Origin: JAKPCT01 sp029553165
GTDB lineage: Bacteria > Bacillota > UBA4882 > UBA8346
Reading direction: 5' to 3'
Assembly (NCBI GenBank): GCA_035359995.1
Contig: DAORZT010000066.1
Coordinates: 1 to 13,655 of the forward strand
DNA: 13,655 nt
Shown here: positions 1 through 7,909 of the stretch, one piece after another
Layout of the letters: each line of letters starts with the position of its first letter
Numbering within the stretch: the first letter of the stretch is position 1
Translations under genes and position numbers: made by a program
The notes under the pieces: generated by a model
The model's database searches: none
What the model was told of the DNA's origin: nothing
Seen by the model: the letters and a program-made list of their open reading frames with translations, nothing else

Positions 1-1749
1 CTCCTTTTATTTAAAGAAGGGGATGCCTGGAGAATCTCCAAAAAAACCGGAGCCTATCGAATTAAAGTAAAAGATAATCTCCTGTCAATAGATGTTGAAG
101 GCATTGATGTTAATACGGTCATGAAAGAAATTGCCCGTCAATCGGGATTGAATATTATCCTGGACCGGGAAGTACGGGGCATGGTTTCGGCCCATTTTCA
201 GGATCTGCCATTATTTGAAGGATTGATGGTCCTCTTAGAGAACCATGGTTGGGTAATCGACAAACAAACCAATCACTACTATGTCCGTCCCAACTCAAAT
301 CAGGTGAAGAATATTCGAATTCAATACGACCCTTCAACTTCGCTGTTTGATTTGGATATCCAGAGCGCTCCGTTAACTGTTGTCTTGAATGAAATGGCAC
401 GCCGCGCCGGAATCAACATTGTAATCCTTGCTCAGGTAAACTGGACCGTCAATAATGTCCGGCTACAGAAGATCAGTTTTACGCAGGCAATGGATTTTCT
501 CTTCAAAGGAACGATCTTCACCTATAAATTGGTAGATAACACCTATCTCATCGGCGATGGAATGCTGGTTAAACCGGAAAACCGTGATTTTTCCGAAGTC
601 AAAATATATACTTTGAAATATGTCAAAGCCGATCAATTCTTAAATACTTTACCGCCGGTATTTCCCAGACAAAGCTTTATGCCTTTGCCGGAGAAAAATG
701 CATTAATCGTCTCCGGTCCGCCCACAATCCATAATTTATTTGCAGAGTATTTAGAGCAAATCGATGTCGCAACAATCGAAGATCGTACTGAAGTCATTAA
801 AATCAAATATCTTAAAGCTGATGATGTAATGAAACTAATTCCTTCATCGATTCCCAAAAACGATCTGGTCGTCGTTAAAGAAGCCAATGCCATCGTTGTT
901 ACCGGACCCCAGAATTTGATCAGTCAGGTAAAATCGTTCATTGAGAAGATCGACCAAATCAATCCGATGATTGTTTTCGATATCTTAGTGGTCCAAATAA
1001 CTGATTCCGACAGTATAACCTGGGAAGCGCCGACCGGTACGCTCAACAAAGACGGAAAAGAATTAATCCTTGATGCTGCTGCCGGTCTGATTAACTTCTC
1101 CGAAGGCGTTCCTGCTAAAAGTACGAAAGTCGCCACCCTTACCGCGTTAATCAATAATGGCCGCGCTAAAGTGCTGGCTAACCCAACGATCACGACTTTA
1201 AATGGCTACCCTGCTAATTTTAATGTCTCGACCAAATGGAGTTTTACCGTACCCACCGAAACCAAAACCGTTGACAAAGAAACCGAAACGGTCAACCAAA
1301 CTGTTAAAACCTATGATTCAGGATTATATATTACTATTACTCCTTGGGTTTCTGCCAACAATCAAATCACCATGGAGATCAAACCCAAAATCAGTGAATT
1401 TGGCGAAGCCCCAAAAGGTTCAAATTTACCCAGTACCAGTGAACGTTCTACCGAAACAACAATCAGGGTTAATGACGGACAAACCATTATTATCAGCGGA
1501 CTTCGTAATAACCGCCAACAAAAGACAGTTTCCAAAATACCAATTTTAGGCCATATTCCGCTCCTCGGACACCTGTTTAAAAATACTACTGTCAGAGAAA
1601 CACAGGATGAATTTATAATCGTAATTACTCCGAAACTGGTCTTTGAACAACCTGCTACCTTAGCAGAGGATCCCACTTTAGAAAAATATAGTCCTGTGAT
1701 CCATAAAGAGCTGGTTCCGGAAACTGACAAAAAGCGTAAAAAACGCTAG
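1..1749 (+). CDS. gspD: Type II secretion secretin GspD, 5'-truncated by window edge
   Basis: This is the outer-membrane channel of the T2SS. The frame is open from base 1, and the 40 codons before the first ATG (121) encode the start of a secretin/TonB N-terminal (STN) fold (VKDNLLSIDVEGIDVNTV), so 121 is an internal Met and the true start lies off the window. Numbered from base 1, domains in order are an STN/N0 module (about 22-97), a second STN-like module (about 112-187), two N1/N2-type ring modules (about 200-256 and 264-319), and the secretin core (about 322-547). The core ends with the family signature RVNDGQTIIISGL followed by IPILGHIPLLGHLF and EFIIVITPKLV. A short lysine/arginine-rich tail follows, with no obvious pilotin-binding S-domain. 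The gene is convergent with the gspE-C operon and so has a separate transcript. The family call is firm; GspD rather than PilQ rests on the neighbouring gsp genes. Confidence 0.93.
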   Translation, partial: LLLFKEGDAWRISKKTGAYRIKVKDNLLSIDVEGIDVNTVMKEIARQSGLNIILDREVRGMVSAHFQDLPLFEGLMVLLENHGWVIDKQTNHYYVRPNSNQVKNIRIQYDPSTSLFDLDIQSAPLTVVLNEMARRAGINIVILAQVNWTVNNVRLQKISFTQAMDFLFKGTIFTYKLVDNTYLIGDGMLVKPENRDFSEVKIYTLKYVKADQFLNTLPPVFPRQSFMPLPEKNALIVSGPPTIHNLFAEYLEQIDVATIEDRTEVIKIKYLKADDVMKLIPSSIPKNDLVVVKEANAIVVTGPQNLISQVKSFIEKIDQINPMIVFDILVVQITDSDSITWEAPTGTLNKDGKELILDAAAGLINFSEGVPAKSTKVATLTALINNGRAKVLANPTITTLNGYPANFNVSTKWSFTVPTETKTVDKETETVNQTVKTYDSGLYITITPWVSANNQITMEIKPKISEFGEAPKGSNLPSTSERSTETTIRVNDGQTIIISGLRNNRQQKTVSKIPILGHIPLLGHLFKNTTVRETQDEFIIVITPKLVFEQPATLAEDPTLEKYSPVIHKELVPETDKKRKKR

Positions 1750-1750
1750 A
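1724..1750 (-). terminator. Possible weak terminator for the CPBP gene
   Basis: Read on the minus strand just past the CPBP stop, AGCG-TTTTTTA-CGCT forms a 4-bp hairpin followed by TTTTTG. It lies inside the last codons of gspD on the other strand. The stem is short, so this is only a candidate. Confidence 0.25.
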
Positions 1751-2521
1751 CTACTTTGAATATTCTGTGGTGCATATTTTCCAAAACAGATTGGTTCCGG
1801 TATGTATCAGGACAGCTGCAATGACATTACCAGTAAGTTGATAGACTAAACCATATGCTAATCCGGCAACAGTAGCTATAATAACCATCTTCCAACCGGC
1901 ATACTTAAGATGAGCCAGACCAAAAATGACGGAACTTAGTACCAGTCCAACTACCGGAGGGATTGAGAAAGAATCTGATAAGCCGATGAGCAATCCCCGG
2001 AACAGAAACTCCTGAAACAAAGCTACCCAGACCAACATATAGGTAACTATGATTATCATATCCTTAATTTCCGCTTGAGGACGGATTAACCTGAAAAACT
2101 TCAGTTTCCAATTGATTACTGCCTCAACTGTAATTAGAATGACTGTCCCCGAAAGGACAAATAACAATTCTTTTCCATCCGGAATTGCAAAATTAATAGG
2201 GAGTTTCCGTATCATTAAATAATACCAGAACATTCCCAAAATAATTAAGCGATAATACACCTCAAATTCAAAATTGTTATCTTTTAAAAGATAAAGAGCT
2301 TTGAACCGCCAGATCATCCAGCTAATGATCGAACATACAATCAGTAAATCAAACCAAAGATAATTACCTTCACCCTTAGCCGGAAACGTTATCGGCCAAA
2401 GCAGCGTGATAATATAACTGCAAACAATTGGCGCGACTATATTCTTGCTGTATTTATAACAATGTTGCGGTAATAAACAAAGTATCACCACTGTTAAAAG
2501 AGTCCCAATAATTATAAACAT
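1751..2521 (-). CDS. CPBP (CAAX protease/bacteriocin-processing) family intramembrane metalloprotease
   Basis: This 256-residue protein is hydrophobic throughout, with about seven or eight likely membrane segments. It carries the three CPBP/Rce1 motifs in its C-terminal half. Motif 1 is Q170-E171-x3-R175 (FQEFLFRG), motif 2 is F200-x3-H204 (FGLAHL), and motif 3 is H240-x3-N244 (HTGTN). In the family the glutamates of EExxxR and the two histidines build the active site. Here the first glutamate reads as glutamine (codon CAG), so activity may be altered. It lies downstream of gspC on the same strand after a 171-bp gap and could be cotranscribed with the T2SS operon or have its own promoter; I see no convincing one. 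A purine-rich AAAGGA sits upstream of the ATG at somewhat long spacing. The substrate is unknown; a role in secretion is inferred only from position. Confidence 0.82.
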   Translation of the reverse strand: MFIIIGTLLTVVILCLLPQHCYKYSKNIVAPIVCSYIITLLWPITFPAKGEGNYLWFDLLIVCSIISWMIWRFKALYLLKDNNFEFEVYYRLIILGMFWYYLMIRKLPINFAIPDGKELLFVLSGTVILITVEAVINWKLKFFRLIRPQAEIKDMIIIVTYMLVWVALFQEFLFRGLLIGLSDSFSIPPVVGLVLSSVIFGLAHLKYAGWKMVIIATVAGLAYGLVYQLTGNVIAAVLIHTGTNLFWKICTTEYSK

Positions 2522-2692
2522 CTCTAACTGAAATTCCTTTCTGATTTGGGCAGACTTCAGCTCTATTTAAGCTCATTTAGAGAATAAAAATGACTTATCA
2601 ATTGCTTAATGACAAGCCACTTTAGAAAATAACTCATATTTATCTTATCCTTGAAAAGACAAACAGTTACTCAACAACAAATTTACGGCTAT
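2522..2692. other. Intergenic region between gspC and CPBP gene, with imperfect hairpin
   Basis: This 171-bp A+T-rich spacer has no credible gene. It holds an imperfect inverted repeat at 2569-2596 (AAGCTCATTT paired with AAATGACTT, one bulge), without a following T-run, so it is not a clear terminator. I found no good sigma-70 promoter for the downstream protease. Confidence 0.5.
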
Positions 2693-3139
2693 CTATTTAA
2701 CATACTCGACTTTACCCTCACCGCTGCTGTTCTTTACTTTAATGTAATTACTTCCAATTGCTACTATCTGTTCTCCCGCTACCTGATCACCCGGTTTAAC
2801 GATCCAGGTGGTATTAGTCGGATCACCATTTAGTCCAACAATCGCTCTGCTGTTTTTTCCACTAATGATTCCTAAAATTTTCAACTGCGATTGAAACGGA
2901 ATAACAGTAACCAGCTCCGGTTCTTTTTCAAAAAAGAGTTCACCATTGAGCAATCTCTGGTAGCGACTAAGGCTAAATTTGGTTTCCGGTTTGTCATAAG
3001 AAAAATGATTTAATGGTGCCGGTTCAGGAGTTTCAGGCACGAAGCTTCGAGCATCAAACCACTTACTGACAGCAAAAAACAAACCAATAATGATGGTTAA
3101 ATAAGTTACTGACCAAACAAATGCAGCTCTTTTCATCAC
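2693..3139 (-). CDS. gspC: GspC-like inner-membrane protein with HR domain
   Basis: GspC bridges the inner-membrane platform to the secretin across the periplasm. This 148-residue protein has one N-terminal membrane helix (about 8-25), a proline-rich linker, a segment RYQRLLNGELF resembling the conserved stretch after the GspC helix, and a small beta-rich HR-type domain (about 85-145) with the signature LKILGIISG, then TWIVKPGDQVAGEQIVAI. It lacks the PDZ or coiled-coil extension of many proteobacterial GspC proteins. PilP shares this fold, so GspC/PilP-like is the cautious wording. It is the last gene of the run, 10 bp after the gspM stop. Adjacent GTG (3139) and ATG (3136) codons are both possible starts behind the Shine-Dalgarno GAGGA; either gives nearly the same protein. 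Confidence 0.75.
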   Translation of the reverse strand: MMKRAAFVWSVTYLTIIIGLFFAVSKWFDARSFVPETPEPAPLNHFSYDKPETKFSLSRYQRLLNGELFFEKEPELVTVIPFQSQLKILGIISGKNSRAIVGLNGDPTNTTWIVKPGDQVAGEQIVAIGSNYIKVKNSSGEGKVEYVK

Positions 3140-3149
3140 TAATTGTCCT

Positions 3150-3653
3150 CTATAACAATAAAGTTGAAATTATCAATTGATACTGAATCGTTTTAGTTAC
3201 CGGGTTAGCATGCATCCGCAGCCGCTTAACGTTCAATCCTAATCGGGCATTAGCAATTTGATGGAGGAAACTGAATAGAGACTTCGAGTCAGTCTCACCC
3301 TCCAACGAAACCGCAATTACTCCTTCTGACAGTTGCAACAAACTCTTCTGCGATACGCTTAGCCCTTTCTTAACAGCCAGCGCTTCGATCTCTTCCAACA
3401 AAACCAGCCCAGCCTCATCGGTCGTTAAAGTCAAGAACTTTGCTTTTAGACTCTTTAACCGTTCACTGACCGCTCGACTCCGCGCTTTGATGTTCAGCTC
3501 CGAACGCAATATCCGGCGCGTTTCCTCAAGTTCAGTCCGATCAATCTCCTGGTTAAGATTTAATCGCTTGTACACAAAGTTAAAGATAAACATCACTAAA
3601 ATTGCAACGATTACAAAACCCCATAAACCCTTCTCGCGTTGGGTCAATTTCAT
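3150..3653 (-). CDS. gspM: GspM-type inner-membrane assembly protein
   Basis: GspM pairs with GspL in the inner-membrane platform. This 167-residue protein has a short basic cytoplasmic tip, one membrane helix (about 11-28), a charged helical stretch likely to be coiled coil (about 35-75), and a C-terminal alpha/beta region compatible with the ferredoxin-like fold of GspM/PilO. Primary sequence is weakly conserved in this family, so the call leans on architecture and on position directly after gspL. Its ATG overlaps the gspL stop as ATGA, a typical translational coupling, and is preceded by AAAGGAG at 8-nt spacing. Confidence 0.78.
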   Translation of the reverse strand: MKLTQREKGLWGFVIVAILVMFIFNFVYKRLNLNQEIDRTELEETRRILRSELNIKARSRAVSERLKSLKAKFLTLTTDEAGLVLLEEIEALAVKKGLSVSQKSLLQLSEGVIAVSLEGETDSKSLFSFLHQIANARLGLNVKRLRMHANPVTKTIQYQLIISTLLL

Positions 3654-5041
3654 TTTAACGACTCCTTTGTTAGCTGAATCATTCCTTCAAGTTGAAATTG
3701 TTCCTTCCCATCTTCTTCATTAGTAATTGCCCCTTTTAACTTTAACCCTTGTAACTCGGGAACTTGCTGTAATTTACTGAGCAATAATGAGACTGATGGA
3801 GTAATCCCCGTAATATTCTTAACTGAACCGTCTTCAATCGTAATATCGGTGATCAGGGTCCCCACTGGCAGATTATCATGAAATATTTTTAAAAATTCAA
3901 TCTCCCTGCCCCGTAACTCCAAAAAAGCTTCTAACTTTTGGATCGCAACCAGCTCTTCTCTGGTTTTTGCTTCAATCTTTTGCAAACTGGAAGTAAGCTG
4001 ACTTTTTGCTTTGATCCACTTTCGATATTTGTCATTTTTAATGTTTTTCGAATCGATCCATAGGAATAATCCCAGCAATATCAAAATTCCAACAACAAAA
4101 CCTTTAACCCCATTATTAAGATACTGTCGGTAATCTTCCTGCTTTTGCTGGTCTTTAGTGAGAATACACCAATTTTTATCATCATCCCAGCCAAGAGCGT
4201 TAAGGGCGATTCCAATTGACGGCGCTATTTTCGAAGTATCATTGCCGGTCTGAATCCCTTGTAACTTGGTTTTTTCGGGACGATAACCATTTAATGCTAA
4301 TTCTGCGTCCAACCTCTGAATCAATTCTTCCTGCAAATGATCAATCCCGAACAACCAGATCTGTTTTGGAAAGTCAAACTGAAAATTTTGGCGACAAGCA
4401 GCTAGCGACAATCTTAACTCCGCAATAATATCAGCAGCTGTATAATTTGCTCCCATTTCAACCTGGCGGTAAAATAACAGTTCATCATCATTAAGGAGCC
4501 CAAATTCAATTGTAGTATGATTAAGATCAATAAAAGCACTCAGTTTATCCTCAGCAAAAAAATGGTGATGGTAATTGATAAAATTAAACAGCCCGCGGAT
4601 TTTAAAACCGAGCCAAACAATCCTAAGACTCGCTTTAGTAAATAACTCTCTGATGGTCTGTAAATTACTGTCTTGAACTAATGCTACTTTAACTAAATAG
4701 AATTCTCCCTGCTTTTGCCTGTTAATCACCTGATAATGGGTTTTTTCAAGTTCGCTTTCCAACTCTAATCTTAAAGCTTGCTGCAACTGCTCTTCCGGCA
4801 AAATCGGGAACTGCAGAGTTTGATAACTGATAATGCTTTCCGGAATTGCTACAATCACCTGATTATTACTGAAATGTTTCTCCCGCCAAATTTGTTGTAA
4901 TAAGTCAGGAGTCAAGCCCGACTCAGGCATTGGGTGAACAGTATAGCGTAAAATTTCGGCTTGATTAGAATTGCCTTTTAATTCAACAATAATTAAATTT
5001 GTAGAATTCCATTGCAGCGTAATCACAGTCTTACTCATCAT
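3650..5041 (-). CDS. gspL: GspL, actin-like/periplasmic T2SS platform protein
   Basis: GspL recruits the GspE ATPase to the inner membrane. The 463-residue protein has a long cytoplasmic ASKHA (actin-like, PilM-related) region (about 1-295, with AFIDLNHTTIEFGLL near 169-183), a single membrane helix (about 311-329), a helical linker (about 335-375), and a periplasmic PilN-like ferredoxin domain (about 380-460). This one-chain combination of PilM- and PilN-like parts is the GspL architecture. An in-frame start exists at 5086, but it would add 15 residues inside gspK without a family match. The ATG at 5041 (or the adjacent one at 5038) has GGTGA about 5-8 nt upstream and places residues MSKTVITLQW at the front. 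The gene overlaps the gspK stop by 11 bp. Confidence 0.87.
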   Translation of the reverse strand: MMSKTVITLQWNSTNLIIVELKGNSNQAEILRYTVHPMPESGLTPDLLQQIWREKHFSNNQVIVAIPESIISYQTLQFPILPEEQLQQALRLELESELEKTHYQVINRQKQGEFYLVKVALVQDSNLQTIRELFTKASLRIVWLGFKIRGLFNFINYHHHFFAEDKLSAFIDLNHTTIEFGLLNDDELLFYRQVEMGANYTAADIIAELRLSLAACRQNFQFDFPKQIWLFGIDHLQEELIQRLDAELALNGYRPEKTKLQGIQTGNDTSKIAPSIGIALNALGWDDDKNWCILTKDQQKQEDYRQYLNNGVKGFVVGILILLGLFLWIDSKNIKNDKYRKWIKAKSQLTSSLQKIEAKTREELVAIQKLEAFLELRGREIEFLKIFHDNLPVGTLITDITIEDGSVKNITGITPSVSLLLSKLQQVPELQGLKLKGAITNEEDGKEQFQLEGMIQLTKESLK

Positions 5042-6200
5042 TTTGGTCACCAATCTTTGTATATTGAGGCATTTCAGGAACGTCATTGTTCATCAAAAAA
5101 ACATACGAGAGCGGTGTTACACTCCATCTTTTCTTTTGATTGCTATTTAAAACGCGTTCCTGAACTGTATCCAGATAAAATTTTTTGGTTCCTTTAACCA
5201 GCCAAATCCGGTAGCGAATTATCGTGGAGACGGTTGTAAAGTAATCCCCAACCTGTTTCTGCTTATCCTTTGTTGGGATTACCCCAGCAATCTCTTCAGT
5301 ACTGGTAAACGGTTGTTCATTGCGATACCTGATAATCTCTTGAGCAGATTGCGAATCATAACCCGAATTATTTAAAACTACCTGCAGCGCTGTCTTTGAG
5401 ACCAAGTTAACATTACAACTGCCGTCAAATCTCAACAACGGTTCCAACTGTTCACAAGTCTGTAAAGTAACTGAACTTAATTTTAAAAAATCATCAATTG
5501 TATTGAAGCGCGCATTACGGCGATAGGCCCGAAATTCATCAACAACCCGTTCAACCCAGTTACTTTGAAAGCCTGCTGCCAATAATAAATTACCAAACGC
5601 TTCACCGTCCATAGCATTAGGATTGTACCTGCCAAACACCGTCGTATGAGGAGTAATCGCTTCATAGATCGCAGTTCCGTTTTTGAGCGCCAATATCTCT
5701 CGTGGCGATGCCAGAAAAGTATTTTTCGGCTTATAAGCCGGCTGTTTGGCATTATAGTACTCCGATTCTGCTCCTTCACCGCGAAGATCGTCGTCACGAT
5801 CAATCCAGTCTAACAGCGGATCGATCTGGGTTTGGTCAAGTCCGGCCAATCGCAGATCATCTCCAGTTAAGAGATTAAGATTGGGTTTACTCCCTTCATC
5901 TTCAATCAGAATACTGATTTGAAATCCGGAACGTTCAAAATTTTGATAACCATTACAAAACCAAGGATCATCAATTGAATCATGCTCAGTATCATCCTCA
6001 GTTAACAATACCAGTTTTTCAGCCAGAACTTCTTCAGCCAATTGCCGGGCTTGCATACTCCGTTCCATATTAACTACCGCTGCCCACTCCAATTCGGAGC
6101 GATAAAATATAAAAGCAGTTATTATTCCGATAATTGCAAACAACCATGTAATAATAATTAAAGTTGATCCCCGATTGTCAATAAATACCCGACCAATCAT
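5031..6200 (-). CDS. gspK: GspK, minor pseudopilin of the pseudopilus tip
   Basis: GspK is the large minor pseudopilin that caps the tip complex with GspI and GspJ. The 389-residue protein begins with a prepilin-like leader and helix: NNR-type leader, cleavage expected after G11 (NRG|STLIIITWLFA). Position +5 is Ile rather than Glu, which is normal for GspK. The globular domain shows GspK hallmarks: EDEGSKPNLNLL (about 100-111), DWIDRDDD (131-138), and GAESEYY with PAYKPKN and SPREIL (143-170). A helix-hairpin-helix/ComEA-like segment lies near 265-305. Its ATG overlaps the gspJ stop as ATGA and has GGGAG about 5 nt upstream. Confidence 0.95.
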   Translation of the reverse strand: MIGRVFIDNRGSTLIIITWLFAIIGIITAFIFYRSELEWAAVVNMERSMQARQLAEEVLAEKLVLLTEDDTEHDSIDDPWFCNGYQNFERSGFQISILIEDEGSKPNLNLLTGDDLRLAGLDQTQIDPLLDWIDRDDDLRGEGAESEYYNAKQPAYKPKNTFLASPREILALKNGTAIYEAITPHTTVFGRYNPNAMDGEAFGNLLLAAGFQSNWVERVVDEFRAYRRNARFNTIDDFLKLSSVTLQTCEQLEPLLRFDGSCNVNLVSKTALQVVLNNSGYDSQSAQEIIRYRNEQPFTSTEEIAGVIPTKDKQKQVGDYFTTVSTIIRYRIWLVKGTKKFYLDTVQERVLNSNQKKRWSVTPLSYVFLMNNDVPEMPQYTKIGDQNDE

Positions 6201-6733
6201 AACTGCTCCCTGGTATGTTTATTATGGATGGCAAAACTGAGCGTTCCCAGGTTACCCTGTTCAGTGACCACCGTTAATCTGATTAAAGAAGGAAGTTTGC
6301 TCTTCAATGCCGGATTCCACTCGGTTCTCCAGTTACCAGTCTCCGCATCATAATACTCAAACCTCCAGTTTACAACCTTAGTTAACAATTTTTGTTCTTC
6401 AAGTTCTGAACCCCAATAGCCAACTGCACGCAAAAGGCTCTTGTTGCCCAAATCATAACGGTATTTAACCTGTTTTAGGCCTTGGGCGGTCTCAATCCAG
6501 CCTGTTAACTGATACTCATCTCCTGCCAGCGAGTTTTCAGGCAGAAAATTACCGGAAAAAAGGGAACTCAAGTCGGAGTTCACGGTCTGATAAACAAACT
6601 TCAACAGGTGTTGCCGCTGATAGGAGCGGTCATTACGCTCCCAAAACCCGATATGACTGTATAAAAGTTGAGCGGTTATTCCTAAAATAATTGCAATAAA
6701 ACTTAAGGAAGCAATAACCTCCGCTAAGGTCAT
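6197..6733 (-). CDS. gspJ: GspJ, minor pseudopilin; start codon problem
   Basis: GspJ joins GspI and GspK at the pseudopilus tip. From the ATG at 6733 the protein is 178 residues and starts MTLAEVIASL, which aligns with the mature N-terminus of type IV pilin-like proteins, with E5 present. The globular part has GspJ-like features such as LTGWIETAQGLKQVKYRYDLG and LLRAVGYW. The prepilin leader is missing if 6733 is the start. Yet the codons just upstream, in frame, encode QSEAG, putting the expected Gly at -1, and the frame stays open to a stop at 6812-6814 with no ATG, GTG or TTG. An ATT at 6782-6784 preceded by GGGGGA at 6-nt spacing would give a 17-residue basic leader (195 residues total). 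The family call is good; the true start is unresolved. Confidence 0.87.
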   Translation of the reverse strand: MTLAEVIASLSFIAIILGITAQLLYSHIGFWERNDRSYQRQHLLKFVYQTVNSDLSSLFSGNFLPENSLAGDEYQLTGWIETAQGLKQVKYRYDLGNKSLLRAVGYWGSELEEQKLLTKVVNWRFEYYDAETGNWRTEWNPALKSKLPSLIRLTVVTEQGNLGTLSFAIHNKHTREQL

Positions 6734-6740
6734 CCCCGCT

Positions 6741-7130
6741 TCACTCTGATAAACGATATCCGTAAAAACTCTTCTGATACGAATAGTGCTTCCCCCAATT
6801 AACCGTGATAATTATCCTTTTGACATTGTTTTCAGTAGTCTCTTCACGCGTATACCATTTATAACTGGAATACGGTTCGGCAAAGTTTCCTGATGAGGCT
6901 TGTTCACTCCCAGATTGCAGCTCAGCTAATTTACTCGCCCCTAAAACCATTGCGGTAATTCTTCCATTTAGTAACTCCTGGGTATTTCTCACCTGTAGAG
7001 TTGCTGCAACAGCCATTGTAGTCAATAATCCTGTCAATCCTAACGCAATAAGCACTTCCAACAATGTAAAACCCCGGTTTCTAACTTTTTTATTTTGATG
7101 TCGTGATCCATTCCACCTGAAGATCTTCAT
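6741..7130 (-). CDS. gspI: GspI, minor pseudopilin
   Basis: GspI is a small tip pseudopilin that nucleates assembly with GspJ and GspK. The 129-residue precursor has a 20-residue, strongly basic leader and a textbook prepilin peptidase site, RNRG|FTLLEVLIALGLTGLL, with Glu at +5. The helix is followed by the KLAELQSG stretch typical of GspI (LAE motif), then a small beta domain ending in NWGKHYSYQKSFYGYRL. The start at 7130 is the only canonical start in frame ahead of the cleavage site. It lies 41 bp inside the gspH 3' end, with GGAG about 12 nt upstream. The stop is 7 bp before the gspJ ATG. Confidence 0.92.
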   Translation of the reverse strand: MKIFRWNGSRHQNKKVRNRGFTLLEVLIALGLTGLLTTMAVAATLQVRNTQELLNGRITAMVLGASKLAELQSGSEQASSGNFAEPYSSYKWYTREETTENNVKRIIITVNWGKHYSYQKSFYGYRLSE

Positions 7131-7566
7131 TTATAGCCAAGACTCCTTTAAAATGGGTTGATTCCCATTCCAATCTCACCGGATTACATCTTCCTTCACT
7201 GGAAACCATTAATTGCATCATGTCCCTTGGTACAGTTTCAAAATCTCCTTCAGCATCCACTTCGTCATCAACCACATCAAGCACGATAAAATGAAATGAA
7301 AAGTTATTAAACTTTCGTTCAATCTGATAATCATCCAACTTAAAGAAATATCCTGCTTCTGTAAAATAGACAGTTGTGTCACTGCGGTTTGCAACTACTT
7401 CCAGCTTCAGTTTATTCAAGTCAGAACTGAGCAATTTAGCAATTTGATTTAGTAACAGTCGCTCTTCACGATTGATCAACGAAGGAACCGCAAGCGAAAA
7501 AATCAACCCAATCAAGGCCACTACTGCAAGCATCTCCAGTAATGTGTATCCTTGATCTCGGTTCAT
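7090..7566 (-). CDS. gspH: GspH, minor pseudopilin
   Basis: GspH is a minor pseudopilin linking the tip complex to the GspG shaft. The 158-residue precursor has a very short leader, MNRDQG|YTLLEMLAVVALIGL, with Glu at +5 and Tyr instead of the usual Phe at +1. The globular part is beta-rich with an acidic loop (DVVDDEVDAEGD). The frame stays open far upstream to 7773, but that part lies inside gspG and has no family match. The ATG at 7566 sits one base after the gspG stop (TAAGATG), so translation is probably coupled. GspH is preferred over a second GspG-like protein because of its position between G and I and the lack of the GspG C-terminus. Confidence 0.88.
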   Translation of the reverse strand: MNRDQGYTLLEMLAVVALIGLIFSLAVPSLINREERLLLNQIAKLLSSDLNKLKLEVVANRSDTTVYFTEAGYFFKLDDYQIERKFNNFSFHFIVLDVVDDEVDAEGDFETVPRDMMQLMVSSEGRCNPVRLEWESTHFKGVLAINEDLQVEWITTSK

Positions 7567-7567
7567 C

Positions 7568-7909
7568 TTACCAATTGCCAATATCGGCTTCAATACCTTC
7601 TCCGCCTTCTTTCTTATCACGTCCAAGGCTGAAGATGTCGTATTTATCCGGATTGTGAACTCCTGGAGATATGTATTTGATCTCTTCTCCCCAAGGATCT
7701 TTAGGGATCGTCTTTTCCGATAAATATGGTCCGTTCCAATTTTCAGGTATCGGTGGAATCGTTGGTTTCTCAATCAACGCTTTTAATCCTTGCTCAGTTG
7801 TCGGATAGGTATAATTATCCATATAGTATTGTTTTAATACATTATCCAAAGCCTTAATCTGTGATTTGGTTGCTTTTACTTGGCCGCTGTTCATACTGTT
7901 AATTACATT
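7568..7909 (-). CDS. gspG: GspG, major pseudopilin, 5' end lost in assembly gap
   Basis: GspG builds the shaft of the pseudopilus. Only the C-terminal 113 residues are present; the leader, cleavage site and about the first 22 mature residues fall in the run of Ns. What remains is diagnostic: a helical segment NVINSMNSGQVKATKSQI, YPTTEQGLKALIEKPTIPP, KDPWGEEIKYISPG, and the family-specific terminus EGGEGIEADIGNW. The acidic residues of the C-terminal calcium loop appear retained, with the common GEDAD reading GIEAD here. The readable frame that seems to join it to gspF across the gap is an artefact of the 100-N spacer. The stop is one base from the gspH ATG. Confidence 0.95.
   Translation of the reverse strand, partial: NVINSMNSGQVKATKSQIKALDNVLKQYYMDNYTYPTTEQGLKALIEKPTIPPIPENWNGPYLSEKTIPKDPWGEEIKYISPGVHNPDKYDIFSLGRDKKEGGEGIEADIGNW

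Noticed and set aside
121..1749. Secretin starting at ATG 121
   Set aside because: The frame is open to base 1 and the upstream codons continue the STN domain, so 121 is an internal Met of a truncated gene.
2651..2833. Small plus-strand frame of 60 codons
   Set aside because: It mostly lies antisense to the gspC 3' end, with no family resemblance or good ribosome binding site.
5483..5803. 106-codon minus-strand frame inside gspK
   Set aside because: It is an out-of-frame shadow of the well-supported gspK coding sequence.
7567..7773. N-terminal extension of GspH to 7773
   Set aside because: It overlaps gspG in another frame and has no pilin-like sequence; ATG 7566 gives a normal short leader.
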